NCBI GenBank assembly: GCA_007751255.1
Contig: CP036296.1
Span: forward strand, 1,736,001 to 1,800,000
Reading direction: 5' to 3'
From: Engelhardtia mirabilis
GTDB lineage: Bacteria > Planctomycetota > UBA1135 > GCA-002686595
DNA: 64,000 nucleotides
The notes beneath the pieces were generated by a model, which saw only the letters and a list, made by a program, of their open reading frames with translations, was not told where the DNA came from and ran no database searches. This document shows, piece after piece, positions 1 to 9,198 of this stretch (positions are counted from its first letter, which is position 1; every line of letters starts with the position of its first letter). The translations under genes were made by a program, and so were the position numbers.

Positions 1-136
1 GTCACTTCCCGGGCTCCGATCGCCGCTGGCGTCGTTGCGCCTCCTCCGAGTATCGCAGCGGATACGCGTCGTCGGCGCGCCTAGCCAGCATCGATCGGAC
101 CTCCGGGCAGTGACGCCGAATTTCTGATCCAGGACA
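1..136. other. No gene recognised at window start
   Basis: No convincing coding frame or repeat is visible before the palindrome at 137. Confidence 0.4.
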
Positions 137-338
137 CTAGCCCGGACTATTCATGAAGACGTGCTCGAAACTGCCCAGCTCGGTTCCTGCCGGCACTTTG
201 CGGACGGCGGCCGCGCAGGCGACCCCTACGGGTCGTCGAGCACGCCGGCGTTCGCATAGTGCCGGCAGGGGCCGAGAGGCCGGCACGGCCGGCCGATTGG
301 GCTGTTTCGAGTGCGTGTTCATGAACAGTCCGGGCTAG
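137..338. repeat. Long imperfect palindrome (about 202 bp)
   Basis: The left arm begins ctagcccggact and the right arm ends agtccgggctag. The complementarity continues through the gaagacgtgctcgaaactg and tgccggcactttgcg segments to a central hairpin with arms cgaccc/gggtcg and loop ctac at 220-235. The right arm carries a small insertion (about 276-292), so the tip is off centre. It could be a MITE-like element or a strong bidirectional transcript hairpin. The stop codon of the small gene at 335-541 lies inside its right end. Confidence 0.75.
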
Positions 339-541
339 AGGCCGAAGAAGTCGATCCCGTTGCGGACGCAGGAGATGAACATCCACACCAGACCGACCCC
401 GACGAAGGCGATTCCAGCGACACCGATGATCGTACTGTCCGTCGCTCGGGCGAGCGCCAGGAGGCCGCCCCCACCGAGAACGAGAAGGAGCGGAGCCACG
501 AAGCCCCGCACAAAGCTCTTCAATTCTCGACCGTCATCCAT
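335..541 (-). CDS. Small two-helix membrane protein, unknown function
   Basis: This is a 68-residue frame starting MDDGRELK. It has two hydrophobic segments, roughly residues 13-31 (rich in L, G, A) and 37-57 (GVAGIAFVGVGLVWMF), separated by a short polar turn, so it should sit in the cytoplasmic membrane. No catalytic motif is visible and I do not recognise the family. The gene points towards the long palindrome, whose arm contains the stop codon, so the palindrome could act as its terminator. The hydropathy pattern is gene-like, but short high-GC frames of this kind also occur by chance. Confidence 0.5.
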   Translation of the reverse strand: MDDGRELKSFVRGFVAPLLLVLGGGGLLALARATDSTIIGVAGIAFVGVGLVWMFISCVRNGIDFFGL

Positions 542-1215
542 CTGTTTCTCCGTCGGTCGAACCTAGATCGTCTAGAGGGGGCGGGGCCGCCGTGGCATGG
601 CCCGATCTTCAGCACCGGAGGATTCCGGCGCGACGACATCCGCGCATCTCGCAGACCCGGCTCGATTGGGGGGTGGGCAGCGCACAGCGCGACGTCGCAT
701 CAAGTCCGCGAGAGGGTATCCGCCGCGCGCGCCACGGTTTGTTAATTGGGGACTCGGTCCTGGGCCATCAACTGTGGTCGGCGGCTCGCAGCCCAGGTCG
801 TGCGAGGGGCTTACCGCTCGGCCAAGACTCGGCCGATCACCCCCTCTCGCGCGACCCCGCCCGGCCCAGCCCCTCGATCCGTCGACGCCCGGCCCCGTCT
901 GCCCGTCCCCGACCTTGCTTGGCTTTCCTGAGCAGTTGTGGTTCGAGCGGCGGGGTGTAGCGATCGCGCCATTCCCTATGACCATGATCTTGTCTGGGCT
1001 TGCGGCGATCAGAGTTCGGCGGCGCTGTCGAGAGTGTCGGGGCTACATGGCTTCGTTTGGGGTGACGAGCCCCGGCCTACTCATGCGCCCTATGGTGGCG
1101 CCACGGGCCTTTGCGCCGAGGAATGCCTCTGGGACTCACTTCGGCTGCCGATTGCAGGACCGAAACGGGAGGCGGCTGTCTTGAGACGTTGGCCGCGCCC
1201 CCAGTATCGAGACCC
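542..1215. mobile_element. Degraded leader region of an IS1-like element
   Basis: No intact gene. About 690-930 resembles the stretch just upstream of and into the start of the intact IS1-like transposase at 56545-56660, and 31030-31190. Shared landmarks are cttaccgctcggc, cggccgatcaccccctc and cgacgcccggccccgtctgcccgtcc. The transposase body is missing. 930-1215 shows nothing recognisable. Confidence 0.5.
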
Positions 1216-1453
1216 GAGGCCGTGGACGCCCAGGTCGCCGATCGGTCGTTGAACGAACGGCAGCGCAGGATGCTGAACCGGCTCCTCGACGGGTTCGAAG
1301 GCAAGCTCACGTCGTCCAAGTACGCCAAGCTCGCGAAGTGCTCGAGCGACACAGCGCTGCGCGACATCCGCGATCTTCTGGAGCGCGGCCTCCTCTCCCA
1401 GAACGAGGGCGGGGGGCCGGAGCACGAGCCACCGGATCGCGGACGACGTCTGA
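1216..1453 (+). pseudogene. Fic-family protein, C-terminal winged-helix fragment, frameshifted
   Basis: The frame reads NERQRRMLNRLLDGFEG, then KLTSSKYAKLAKCSSDTALR and DIRDLLERGLL. This is the C-terminal winged-helix segment found in many bacterial Fic (AMP-transferase/filamentation) proteins. One extra G in the G-run at about 1410-1415 shifts the frame. Removing it restores the typical ending GGGRSTSHRIADDV and a stop at 1451-1453. The catalytic Fic domain with its HPFxxGNG motif is absent upstream, so this is a dead 3' remnant. It sits beside a broken toxin-antitoxin relic, suggesting a former mobile toxin cluster. Confidence 0.7.
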
Positions 1454-1691
1454 GCGGCGGAGCTGGGCGGGGCGGGTGATGCTCGCGGATGCCAGATCGA
1501 TCCAGACCAGGCAGCCCCGGGACGCTCGTGAGAGGTGGCCAGCCCCCGGGGCTATCCGGCCGATTCCGGGCCGCAGGTGCTGAGCTACGCGGCATCCGGC
1601 AGATGCTCCGGCTCGCGGCGAAGCCGCTCCGATGGATCGGTGGTAGCCAGGTCAAGACGCCGCCGGTAGGCGCGAGGCTCGGCGAGACCTC
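1454..1691. other. No gene recognised
   Basis: High-GC sequence between two pseudogenes. No frame with recognisable protein similarity was seen on either strand. Confidence 0.3.
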
Positions 1692-1833
1692 GACGGCGCG
1701 TTGTGGGTGCTGCGGTCCGGTGAGCAGACCGGGATGCCGATCCCGCGGTCGATGCTCTTCGCTGGCCCGCAATGCCTCGAGCTCTGTGTCCGCGACGAGG
1801 GCAAGCAGTGCCAGCTGATCTATCGGTTGGATC
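1692..1833 (+). pseudogene. RelE/ParE (phage Gp49-like) toxin fragment
   Basis: The frame reads DGALWVLRSGEQTGMPIPRS, then GPQCLELCVRDEGKQCQLIY and RLDRHF. This matches the core of Gp49-like RelE/ParE toxins, in which an ELR-V-D-GK--RLIYR strand pair precedes the C-terminus. Both ends are missing. The frame runs straight into the C-terminal part of an XRE antitoxin, as if an internal deletion fused a toxin-antitoxin operon. Assignment is by remembered family pattern, not by search. Confidence 0.5.
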
Positions 1834-1968
1834 GGCACTTCGCAGGCGCAGGTCTCCAAGCTGGAGGCGGGCTATCCGTCGATCACGGTCGATCGGATTC
1901 TGAGGGCTCTCGCTGCGCTCGGTGTCTCCTGGCCGGCGATCGTGCGCGCGCTCTCGTCGGCGCCCTGA
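1834..1968 (+). pseudogene. XRE-family antitoxin, C-terminal fragment
   Basis: The frame reads GTSQAQVSKLEAGYPSITVD, then RILRALAALGVSWPAIVRAL, ending at a TGA at 1966-1968. This is the second half of a Cro/CI (XRE) helix-turn-helix domain: recognition helix QAQVSKLE followed by the D-I-RIL-ALGV helix. The N-terminal helices and start codon are gone. It lies directly after the toxin fragment, which is the toxin-first order of higBA-type operons. Confidence 0.6.
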
Positions 1969-2042
1969 CGTCGCGATCGAGATTCACCGTGGCTTCGATC
2001 CTCCAAAGCCAACTGCCGCTCGGCCTGGTGCAGGTCCTGTTC

Positions 2043-2070
2043 GGGAAGGGGCCCCTTGGAGCCCCTTCCC
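2043..2070. terminator. Perfect 10-bp GC-rich hairpin
   Basis: Arms gggaaggggc and gccccttccc are separated by an 8-nt loop. There is no T-run, so it may be a structural hairpin rather than an intrinsic terminator. The surrounding 1969-2282 region holds no recognised gene. Confidence 0.35.
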
Positions 2071-2282
2071 GGCGGCGACTAGGTCTTCGAGGCTGAGCCC
2101 GCCGAGGGCCGACTGGCCCGGACGGTAGTGAGCCACCGCGATCTGCAGGCTCGTAGGCAGCGCCAAGGCAAGAGGGGTCGAACCCAGAACCCACCTCAGC
2201 GACGTGCCACGACGCAGCTCGATCGAGAGCGACGGTATGGGTGGCCCGAGTGGGGTGCTCATAGCCCGGGCTCGCTACCTCC

Positions 2283-3383
2283 CTACTGGAAGGTCAGCGT
2301 CCACACGTTGCTGCTGTACCACTCGAACGGGGAGCCCTGGTAGAGCTGGAAGGCCTGCAGTCCGAGCGAGACGCCCGAGACCGCCGGTGACGTCGTGAAG
2401 GGCAGGGTGTGACTCCCGGCGCCATCCGCGATGAACGGTACGGAGACGAGGGGGCTGGGGAGGATGCCGAGGATGGCCCAGGGCCCGAACGGGACCCCTA
2501 ACCCGGTCGGGAGTCCACCGACGAGGTAGACGCCGAGGCTCCCGGCCTGGCCGTCGGCGAAGTAGAGGTTCGCGCCCGAGCCCGCGACGAGCGGCCAGTC
2601 CGAGCCCACGAACGGAGTGATCTGGGGCGAGGCGACCGAGCGGACGTTGTTCACGATGCCGGCCTGCGCCGAGTCGGCCGTGATGCCGGCGTTCAGCACG
2701 AACGGCACGCTGCTCCAATCGACCCAGCCGGTGGAGGCGCCGTAGGCGCCCTGGTTGCCGCCTCCGGAGAAGAAGGCGTCGATGCGCAGCTCGTAGGTGG
2801 TTGCCGTCTTCACGCTGAGTGAATCGGAGACCACGGTGAAGGGAATGCCGCCGCTCGGGGAGTAAGGCTGCGAACTCCAAACCGGGCCCAGACCGTTCGG
2901 ATCGATGAACGTCGCGGTGATGCGCAGCTTCGCGCTGCTCGGATCGTTGCCCGAGAGCAGGTCGACCGCGGCGGTGAAGTCGAGCGCGACGGACGTCGGG
3001 TTGACCGCGCCCGGGCTCGCCGTGTCGGTGAAGACGACGTCGGTGAAGACGTAGCTCGCGATGCCCTGCCCGGTCGCTGAGACCGCGGGTTCCGCATAGC
3101 CCAACCCGTAGCCACTCAGCCGATCAGGGGCGCTCGTGGCCCCCGCTCTCTCCTCGTACTGCGTTTGGGCGCAGTTGAACGGGGAGAAGGGCAAGCCGTC
3201 GCAGGCTCCGCTGATGGAGGCGATGAACGGCGAGGTCATCGACCCTCCACTGACGAAGCCGCTTCCCGCGCCGATCTCCCAGGTGATCTCGGCTCGGTAG
3301 GGGGATTGCGCGTGGGCCGGGCTCGAGCCCAGTGTCAGGCCGGCCAAGGCGGCGAGGCAACCGAGGAGGGGGGTCATCTTCAT
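2283..3383 (-). CDS. Secreted protein of unknown function
   Basis: This is a 366-residue protein with a clear Sec signal peptide: MKMTPLLG, a hydrophobic stretch, then AHAQ at about residue 26, the probable signal peptidase I site. The mature part is Ser/Thr/Gly/Pro-rich and low in Lys, as expected of a beta-rich exported protein. A region around residues 95-215 reads like the N-terminal part of planctomycete PEP-CTERM-type or choice-of-anchor proteins, but no sorting signal is seen at the C-terminus. The final 110 residues (GVYLVGGLPTGLGVPFGPW to the end WTLTF) look like a compact terminal domain. There is no catalytic motif. It is transcribed away from the adjacent sigma factor gene, and control by that sigma factor is only an inference from position. 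Confidence 0.75.
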   Translation of the reverse strand: MKMTPLLGCLAALAGLTLGSSPAHAQSPYRAEITWEIGAGSGFVSGGSMTSPFIASISGACDGLPFSPFNCAQTQYEERAGATSAPDRLSGYGLGYAEPAVSATGQGIASYVFTDVVFTDTASPGAVNPTSVALDFTAAVDLLSGNDPSSAKLRITATFIDPNGLGPVWSSQPYSPSGGIPFTVVSDSLSVKTATTYELRIDAFFSGGGNQGAYGASTGWVDWSSVPFVLNAGITADSAQAGIVNNVRSVASPQITPFVGSDWPLVAGSGANLYFADGQAGSLGVYLVGGLPTGLGVPFGPWAILGILPSPLVSVPFIADGAGSHTLPFTTSPAVSGVSLGLQAFQLYQGSPFEWYSSNVWTLTFQ

Positions 3384-4000
3384 GGTGAGGTTCTCTATAG
3401 ATGTGGGGTTTGGTGGGGAGGCGTCGCCGAAAACGATTCCCGACCAGACACGTCCTCAGGAGTCCTCGTTGTCCGCGCAGTGAAGCCCTCACGCTCGCTG
3501 CGATTGGGTCTGGCCTGTGGGTGCAAGTCATTGACTGAAAAGGCCTTGAGGCTGCCTGCATAGGAAGGCGGAAAGTGGCCTCGCCTGGTGACGCGGTCGG
3601 CCCCTCGGCCTCGAACCCGTGGCGCGAGGGGGCTTGCGGAGCAGACTGTTTGCTGCGGCGGCGGGCCGCAGTCGGCGGCTTCGCCCGAGTCACGGACACG
3701 AATCGACTTCCCGACCGGAGGCGTGCCGGTCCTGCGCTACTGCGCATTCGCCACAGCACGATCGCGGCAGAGCTGCGGCTTCTCGTCCTCCGCCTCTGCA
3801 TCCGGGGCTCCCGAGCGCGCGTAGCCAGCCTTCGAGCGTCGACCTCGGCGCGAGTTCCATCGCCACCGGGGACGAGGCTTCGCTCGCGCCTTCCGGCAGA
3901 TCACCTCCGCTTCCGCAGAGGGGTCCCCGTCATGGAGCCCGTAGCTCCCTCAATCGAATCTGCGCGGGGTCCACAACACGCTGCAAGAAGAGGCCTTAGG
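3384..4000. other. Intergenic region between divergent genes
   Basis: 617 bases separate the start of the secreted protein gene (reading left) from the sigma factor start (reading right). Open frames continue through it but lack protein-like composition. The promoters of both genes must lie here. A tctatagaga stretch near 3393-3402 could be a -10 region for the left gene, but this is weak. Confidence 0.4.
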
Positions 4001-4609
4001 ATGTCTGGATCCGGTGCCCTCCCAGACCCATCCGGTGCTCGACCGACCGTGACTCTCCCGAATTCGACCAACGGCTACACGCGGACCGATTCGCAGCTCT
4101 ACGAAGTGCTCGCGGCTCAGCTCAAGGGCCTAGCGAGCGCCAGCCTGCGCCGGCAGGCGCCGGGGCACACGCTGCAGACGACTGCGCTGGTGCACGACGT
4201 GTGGCTCCGGCTCTTGGGACCTGGCGGATCGGAGTCGGAGGGAGCGCCGCGCACCTTCGCCAGCCGCGAGCACTTCCTCGCGCTCGGTGCACGGGCGATG
4301 CGCAGCGTGCTCGTCGACCACGCGCGGCGGAAGGGCCGCGACAAGCGCGGGGGCGATCGCAAGCGCCTGCCCATCGAAGACGCGTACGAGATCTACGACG
4401 AGCGCTCCGTCGACCTCGTCGAGCTGGACGACGCGCTGCGCAGCCTCGCGGAGCGCGACGCACGCCAGGCGCGGGTCGTCGAGCTGCGCTTCTTCGGCGG
4501 GCTCACGATCCGCGACGTCGCGCGAGCACTGGAGATCTCCGAAGCGACCGTCGAGCGCGACTGGCGCATGGCGCGGATCTGGCTGCTGCGCGAGCTTGGC
4601 GAGAGCTGA
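4001..4609 (+). CDS. ECF-type RNA polymerase sigma factor (planctomycete SigAF/TIGR02999-like)
   Basis: This 202-residue sigma factor should direct RNA polymerase to a private promoter set. Region 2 carries TALVHDVWLRLL and the diagnostic HFLALGARAMRSVLVDHARR, as in the ECF subfamily expanded in Planctomycetota and Acidobacteriota. Region 4 has LTIRDVARALEISEATVERD as the DNA-binding helix-turn-helix. The frame is open far upstream, but ATG at 4001 follows aagaagagg and gives the family length. No anti-sigma factor is adjacent. Instead a membrane Ser/Thr kinase gene converges on it with only 9 bp between stops, a neighbourhood seen for this group, in which kinase phosphorylation is proposed to control the sigma factor. 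Confidence 0.9.
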   Translation: MSGSGALPDPSGARPTVTLPNSTNGYTRTDSQLYEVLAAQLKGLASASLRRQAPGHTLQTTALVHDVWLRLLGPGGSESEGAPRTFASREHFLALGARAMRSVLVDHARRKGRDKRGGDRKRLPIEDAYEIYDERSVDLVELDDALRSLAERDARQARVVELRFFGGLTIRDVARALEISEATVERDWRMARIWLLRELGES

Positions 4610-4618
4610 ACGCGGGGA

Positions 4619-7600
4619 TCAGTCGGCGGTCCAGAAGCGCACCGTGCCTTCGCCGCCGCACGAGACCAGGGTGTCGCCGTCGGGCGTGAACCGCAGCGCG
4701 CCGACAGGGCCAGAGTGGCCGCGCAGCAGCACCAGCGTCTCGAGCCGCTGGCTCTCGAGAACGCGAATGTCGCCGTTCTGCTGCCCGACGAAGAGGCGCT
4801 GCTCCTGCGGATGAAACGCGAGCGAGCGGAGCTGCGCCGCGATCGGCACGCGACTCGGCGGTCCGTCCGTGTCGGGCTCCCAGATCGCCAGGAAACCCTC
4901 GGCCGAGCCGTCGCTACAGCCGGCTACGAGCCGACCGCTCCCGGGCTCGTACGCGAGCGCTGTCACGGCTCCGTGCTCGCGATCGCGGCAGGCCTCCCAC
5001 TGTCCGAGATAGGCTCCCGACGGCAAGCTCCAGCGCAGTACCTGCCCCGACCGCGATGCAGCGAGCTCGCCCCCGTCAGGCCGCATGGCGACGACGCCCG
5101 ACGTGCTCAGGGCTTGCCCCCCCTCGTCGACGAGCTCTGTCCGCCGGCCGCTGCGCAAGTCGACGAGCAGCGCGTCCGCGCCGAACACCGCCAGCAGCGG
5201 CGACGCCGGCACCGGCGCCACGGCGATCGCTCGGTCCGCATTCGTAGAGCGGGCGACGCGCGCCAACGCGGTTCCGTCTTCGACGCGACGCAGCTCGTAG
5301 GCGTCGCGCTCGAGAGACAGCGAGACGAGTCCGTCCACGCCCCAACCCAGCGTGGCGCGGTGCCCCACGGCACCCCCGGTCGACGGCGGCAGGTCGGACC
5401 ACTCCAGCGGCTCGCCCGCGCTCGTCCAACGACGAATCCTCCCGTCCCCGCCGGTGATGGCGACCTCCGTTCCGTCCGGCGAAAGGACCAAGGCCTTCGA
5501 GTACTCACACGAAGATCGCGTGGGGACGTCCTCGTCCAACAGCGACCAGCACCGAACGCCGTCCGTGCCAGCCGTGACGAGTCGCCCACGCACCCCGTCG
5601 ACAGCGACATGCTGCACCAGACCTGTGTGGCCGATGAGGCTCGTCACTTGCTTGCCGCTGTCGAGCATCCAGCGCAGAACCTGGCCGCCGTAGCCCACGC
5701 TGATCGCCTCGGTGTCCCCGGGTAGCACAGCCACGTCGCTCACGCCGCCCCGATGCAGCCGTTCGCGCACCAGCAGAGCGCCGCTGTCCGCGTCCCACAC
5801 TCCCACGGTTCCGTCGAGCGAAGAGGTCGCGATCCGCTCGCCGTCCTGGGTCCAGTCGAGCCCCGTGACCCAGCGCTCGTGGCCGCGCAACGTTGCGAGA
5901 TGCCGTCCGCTGGCGGCTTCCCAGACCTTGACGTCTCCGTCCCACGACGCGGAGGCCAAGCGATGCCCGGTCGGCGAGTAGCGCAGCGTGAGCTGACCGC
6001 GTCCGTGGGCCTGCCAGCGCGCGAGCTCTACGTTGCGCTCGAGGTCGTGAACCGCCACCGTCCCGTCGTAGCTGCCCCAAGCGAGGTGCGGCTCGGTGGG
6101 GGCGTAGACCACGTCCACACTCAGGGTGTCCGGCACTGCGATGGTCCCCACGACGCTGCGGCGCACTGGATCCACTAGCGAGACTTGGCCCTGGCCCCCA
6201 ACCGCGAGCTCTCCGCCGTCCGGTCGCCAGGCGGCCCCGCCGGCGACGGACAGCTCGAGCGCTTCCTCGCGGCGTCCGGACTCGAGATCGATCCACTCCA
6301 GACGGTCGTGTGCGAGAGCGACGGCCAGGCGCGCGCCATCGGGGGACACCGCCACGCCGCTCGAGACCTCCGAGGTGACGATCCCCGTCCAACGGTGCAG
6401 ACTGCGGTCCGCGCGCGTGCTGAGGTGGCGCCACTCCCAACCGCGGAGCTCCGGCGACGCGTCGCCAAGGGCCGCAGCCGCCACGCCCGCCGCGCTGCGC
6501 TGCAGCTCTCCCTCCGCCGCGACGAGCGACGCACGGTAGGCTGTCCGCGCCTCGGTCGCTCGCGCCCGGAGCGCATCGCGGTACAGCACGAGCGCCACCA
6601 GCAGGCCCGCGCCAAGCGCGAGGATCGTCGCCGCCGTGCCGGCCGTCAGCCCGCGATGGCGCTCCACGAAGCGACGCGCACGATAGACGCGGGACTCCGG
6701 CCGGGCGGCCACCGGTTCGCGCGCGAGGTGGCGCCGGAGGTCGTCGGCGAAGTCGCCCACGGTCGCGTAGCGCCGGTCAGGCTCCTTGCGCAGCGCCGCC
6801 AGCAGGATCCAGTCGAGGTCGCCGGTGAGACGAGCGCGCAGTGATCTTCGGTCGGGCAGGCCGCGCACCACCCACGGCGGCTCGTCGTGCCCGCTCGCCT
6901 CGATCACGGTGCTCGGGCGCGCGGGATCCTCCTCCAGCGTTGCTCGCTCGAGCGCGAACTGCGACGAGCCCTTCGCGGGACACGGCGCGTACCCAGTGAG
7001 CAGCTCGTACAGCAGCACCCCGAGCGAGTAGACATCCGCCGGGGCGCTCGTGGGCTCCCCGCGCACCTGCTCGGGGCTCGCATAGCGCGGCGTGTACAGT
7101 CGCTGGCCCGTACGGGTCACGCCGGGGCTCTCGAGCCCCTCGATCTGGCCCACCTCGCCGACGACCTTGGCAATCCCGAAGTCCACCAGGCGCGGCGAAC
7201 CGTCCGCGCCGACCAGCACGTTGCCGGGCTTCAGGTCGCGGTGCAGCACGCCGCGCTCGTGTGCGTGCTGCACCGCGTCGCACACTCCCAGAAAGAGCCG
7301 GATTCTATCGTCGAGCGCCAGGCGCCTCCTGTCGCACCAAGTGTCGATGGGGTCGCCGTCGACGAACTCCAGCACCAGATAGCGCGTGCCATCTTCCGAG
7401 CGCCCCCCGTCGAGCAGCCGTGCAATGCCCGGATGCTCGAGCGCGGCCAGGATGCGCAGCTCGGCGTCGAAGCGCAGCTCGCGGTCGGCGAGCCCGAGGC
7501 TGATCTTGAGCAGCTTGACGGCCACGCGCATCGAGAACGCACCGTCCGCGCGCTCGCCGCGCCACACCACGCCCATGCCGCCCTCACCGACGCGCTCGAT

Positions 7601-7864
7601 CAGCCGCCAAGGCCCCAGGCAGGTGCCCGGACTTGCGCTCTCGACGCTATCGAGCGCGCCCACCAGCACCTCCGCCGTGGGCGGAAGGAGCCGCTCCTGC
7701 GCATCGGCCCGGCGCTCCATCGCGATCAGCCGCAGCACTTCGTGCGCCTCATCGGGCCGAGCCTCCGCCCGCAAGAAGGCCGCACGCTCCGCCTCGGCCA
7801 GCCCGAGGCAGCGCTCGAGCAGCGGCTCGATGCGCGTCCAATCGGGGCGGGGGCGTGCTTCCAT
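4619..7864 (-). CDS. Membrane Ser/Thr protein kinase with C-terminal WD40 repeats
   Basis: This is a 1081-residue protein. Residues 84-375 form a Hanks-type kinase with all key elements: glycine loop GEGGMGVV (93-100), ATP lysine in VAVK (K117), catalytic HRDLKPGN (208-215), metal-binding DFG (228-230) and YASPEQV in the activation segment. It should be active. One transmembrane helix (about 406-428) follows. Roughly 470-1081 are WD40-type repeats, for example TLRGHERWVTGLDWTQDGE and a final RFTPDGDTLV...FWTAD blade, giving a probable extracytoplasmic beta-propeller sensor or binding surface. The start at 7864 is chosen because the longer frame upstream reads antisense through an IS1-like relic. 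It is convergent with the sigma factor gene. The kinase-TM-propeller layout is typical of Planctomycetota. Confidence 0.92.
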   Translation of the reverse strand: MEARPRPDWTRIEPLLERCLGLAEAERAAFLRAEARPDEAHEVLRLIAMERRADAQERLLPPTAEVLVGALDSVESASPGTCLGPWRLIERVGEGGMGVVWRGERADGAFSMRVAVKLLKISLGLADRELRFDAELRILAALEHPGIARLLDGGRSEDGTRYLVLEFVDGDPIDTWCDRRRLALDDRIRLFLGVCDAVQHAHERGVLHRDLKPGNVLVGADGSPRLVDFGIAKVVGEVGQIEGLESPGVTRTGQRLYTPRYASPEQVRGEPTSAPADVYSLGVLLYELLTGYAPCPAKGSSQFALERATLEEDPARPSTVIEASGHDEPPWVVRGLPDRRSLRARLTGDLDWILLAALRKEPDRRYATVGDFADDLRRHLAREPVAARPESRVYRARRFVERHRGLTAGTAATILALGAGLLVALVLYRDALRARATEARTAYRASLVAAEGELQRSAAGVAAAALGDASPELRGWEWRHLSTRADRSLHRWTGIVTSEVSSGVAVSPDGARLAVALAHDRLEWIDLESGRREEALELSVAGGAAWRPDGGELAVGGQGQVSLVDPVRRSVVGTIAVPDTLSVDVVYAPTEPHLAWGSYDGTVAVHDLERNVELARWQAHGRGQLTLRYSPTGHRLASASWDGDVKVWEAASGRHLATLRGHERWVTGLDWTQDGERIATSSLDGTVGVWDADSGALLVRERLHRGGVSDVAVLPGDTEAISVGYGGQVLRWMLDSGKQVTSLIGHTGLVQHVAVDGVRGRLVTAGTDGVRCWSLLDEDVPTRSSCEYSKALVLSPDGTEVAITGGDGRIRRWTSAGEPLEWSDLPPSTGGAVGHRATLGWGVDGLVSLSLERDAYELRRVEDGTALARVARSTNADRAIAVAPVPASPLLAVFGADALLVDLRSGRRTELVDEGGQALSTSGVVAMRPDGGELAASRSGQVLRWSLPSGAYLGQWEACRDREHGAVTALAYEPGSGRLVAGCSDGSAEGFLAIWEPDTDGPPSRVPIAAQLRSLAFHPQEQRLFVGQQNGDIRVLESQRLETLVLLRGHSGPVGALRFTPDGDTLVSCGGEGTVRFWTAD

Positions 7865-8049
7865 CGTCCCATCATCATGGGCGCGTTGCCTAAGGGCAAC
7901 CAGCAGGCCTTTCGATGGCAGCGCGCGGCTTGGATCAGCCCCTTGCCCCTCGCTCGCAAGTCGTCGAGGGCGCGCGCGTCGCCGCATGGCGCGGGGGGCC
8001 TGCGGGATCTCGAGGAAGCGCCTGGGCCCGGCGAGGCGTCGGCTCCGGC

Positions 8050-8290
8050 GCGCTGCGATGGACGCGGAGGTCTCCAACGCTGCCAAGCTGCTCGAGGTCT
8101 CCGCTGCCGAGCCTCGATCAGACGAGCTGGAGGCCCGCACCGATGGGCGACTGACGCCGCAGTGGACCCACTCGGCCGTGGAGATCTGGAGCCAGGTGTG
8201 GCTCACGTCGCCGATGGGGCGCTGGACGCTGCGCAACACGCTGTTTCACTCTCGCGAGGCGCGGTGGAGGTGGGGCCGATCCCGGAGCTG
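8050..8290 (+). mobile_element. Internal fragment of an IS1-like transposase gene
   Basis: It is parallel to 56935-57150 of the intact copy. The translation runs NAAKLLEVSAAEPRSDELEA, then TPQWTHSAVEIWSQVWLTSP and TLRNTLFHSREARWR, against NDAKLREVSAVELQSDELKV in the intact protein. Start, end and the later catalytic residues are absent. It lies just upstream of the kinase start. Confidence 0.75.
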
Positions 8291-8664
8291 CGTCGACCGC
8301 GCCGTCAAGAATGGCCACGGCGTCGGAGGAGTCGGCTGGCCCGAGGCAGAGCGATTCTCAAGTTGATTGTCGGGTCCACGGCCTCGGCCATTGGCTCCCG
8401 AGCCCATTCGAAACCTTGCGTCGGACGGGACGGCGTTGGCTGACAACGGGGAGCCGATGGTGGCGAGCGAGCCTTGGGCCGACCTGGTGCTCTGCGTCCT
8501 GGTCGTCGAGGCCTCCTGCCGTGCGCACGCTCATCCTGGAGGGGCATGCGGAGGCAGTTGCAAGCAGCCCAACTCGCGAGGGCTCGAGCGCTCGCGGGAC
8601 CGGCGCGCCGCAGGTGCTGCGTCGCCAGCTCCTGTCCGCGGTGCCCGCCTCGGTCAGCGACCTG
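8291..8664. repeat. IS1-like flanking relic, no gene
   Basis: About 8451-8503 matches 30868-30917 (gagccgat-gcggcgagcgag and tgggccgacctgg). About 8607-8668 resembles 56494-56530 (caggtgctgcg-cgcc). This is a jumble of IS1-like leader sequence without an intact frame. Confidence 0.5.
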
Positions 8665-8844
8665 GACGCTGGTGGCCCCCTGGTGCGCGGGCGCTGTGCG
8701 TAAGACGGGGGAGCCCCGAGTGGCCCCTGGGAGGAGCGGGAGACGGGGGCGCCGACCTCCCCAGTCGGATTTCGGGGAATTCGACTGTTGCGGTTGCTGC
8801 GATTGAACGACACGCCTTCTCAGCCCCCTCAGTGAGGACGCATC

Positions 8845-9141
8845 ATGGTCTCCAACGACACCCCTGAGCTGACCGCCCGCCCCCCTGACGAGGCTGGGAT
8901 CAACCTGGCTCGCGAACTCACCCGGAGGCTCGCGCCGCCGTCGCGCCGGCAGCTGAGCACGTGGCTCGCGGAGGACGGCGAAGCCGAGGAGATCGCCCTG
9001 TCGCCCCACATCGTCGAGCTGCTCCTTCAGGTGCTGACCGAGACGGCGAAGGGCAATGCGGTCACGATCGTGCCGATCCACGCCGAGCTGACGACCCAGC
9101 AGTCCGCCGACCTACTTGGAGTCTCCCGGCCCTTCTTGATC
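8845..9141 (+). pseudogene. VapB-like/excisionase-type antitoxin, truncated copy
   Basis: The first 99 codons of an antitoxin gene are present (MVSNDTPELTARPPDE to LLGVSRPFLI). The full-length copy is at 17668-18126. The helix-turn-helix LTTQQSADLLGVSRPFL is nearly complete, but the recognition wing and C-terminus are lost because the IS66 remnant begins exactly at 9142. The partner PIN toxin is absent. About 180 bp upstream (8665-8844) is also shared with the second copy (17495-17667), so a block containing promoter and gene was duplicated before the insertions. Confidence 0.85.
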
Positions 9142-9198
9142 GTACGTGTCCGGTGAGCCCATCTTGCGCGTCCGAAGGGAGACGGGAGGCTGCGCGGG

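Noticed and set aside
1077-1859. Minus-strand open frame of 260 codons
   Set aside because: It runs antisense to three recognisable relics (Fic, RelE, XRE) and has no protein-like features.
7865-8239. N-terminal extension of the WD40 kinase
   Set aside because: The extra 125 codons read antisense through the IS1-like relic and are Arg/Ser-rich. The start at 7864 precedes the first family-like residues.
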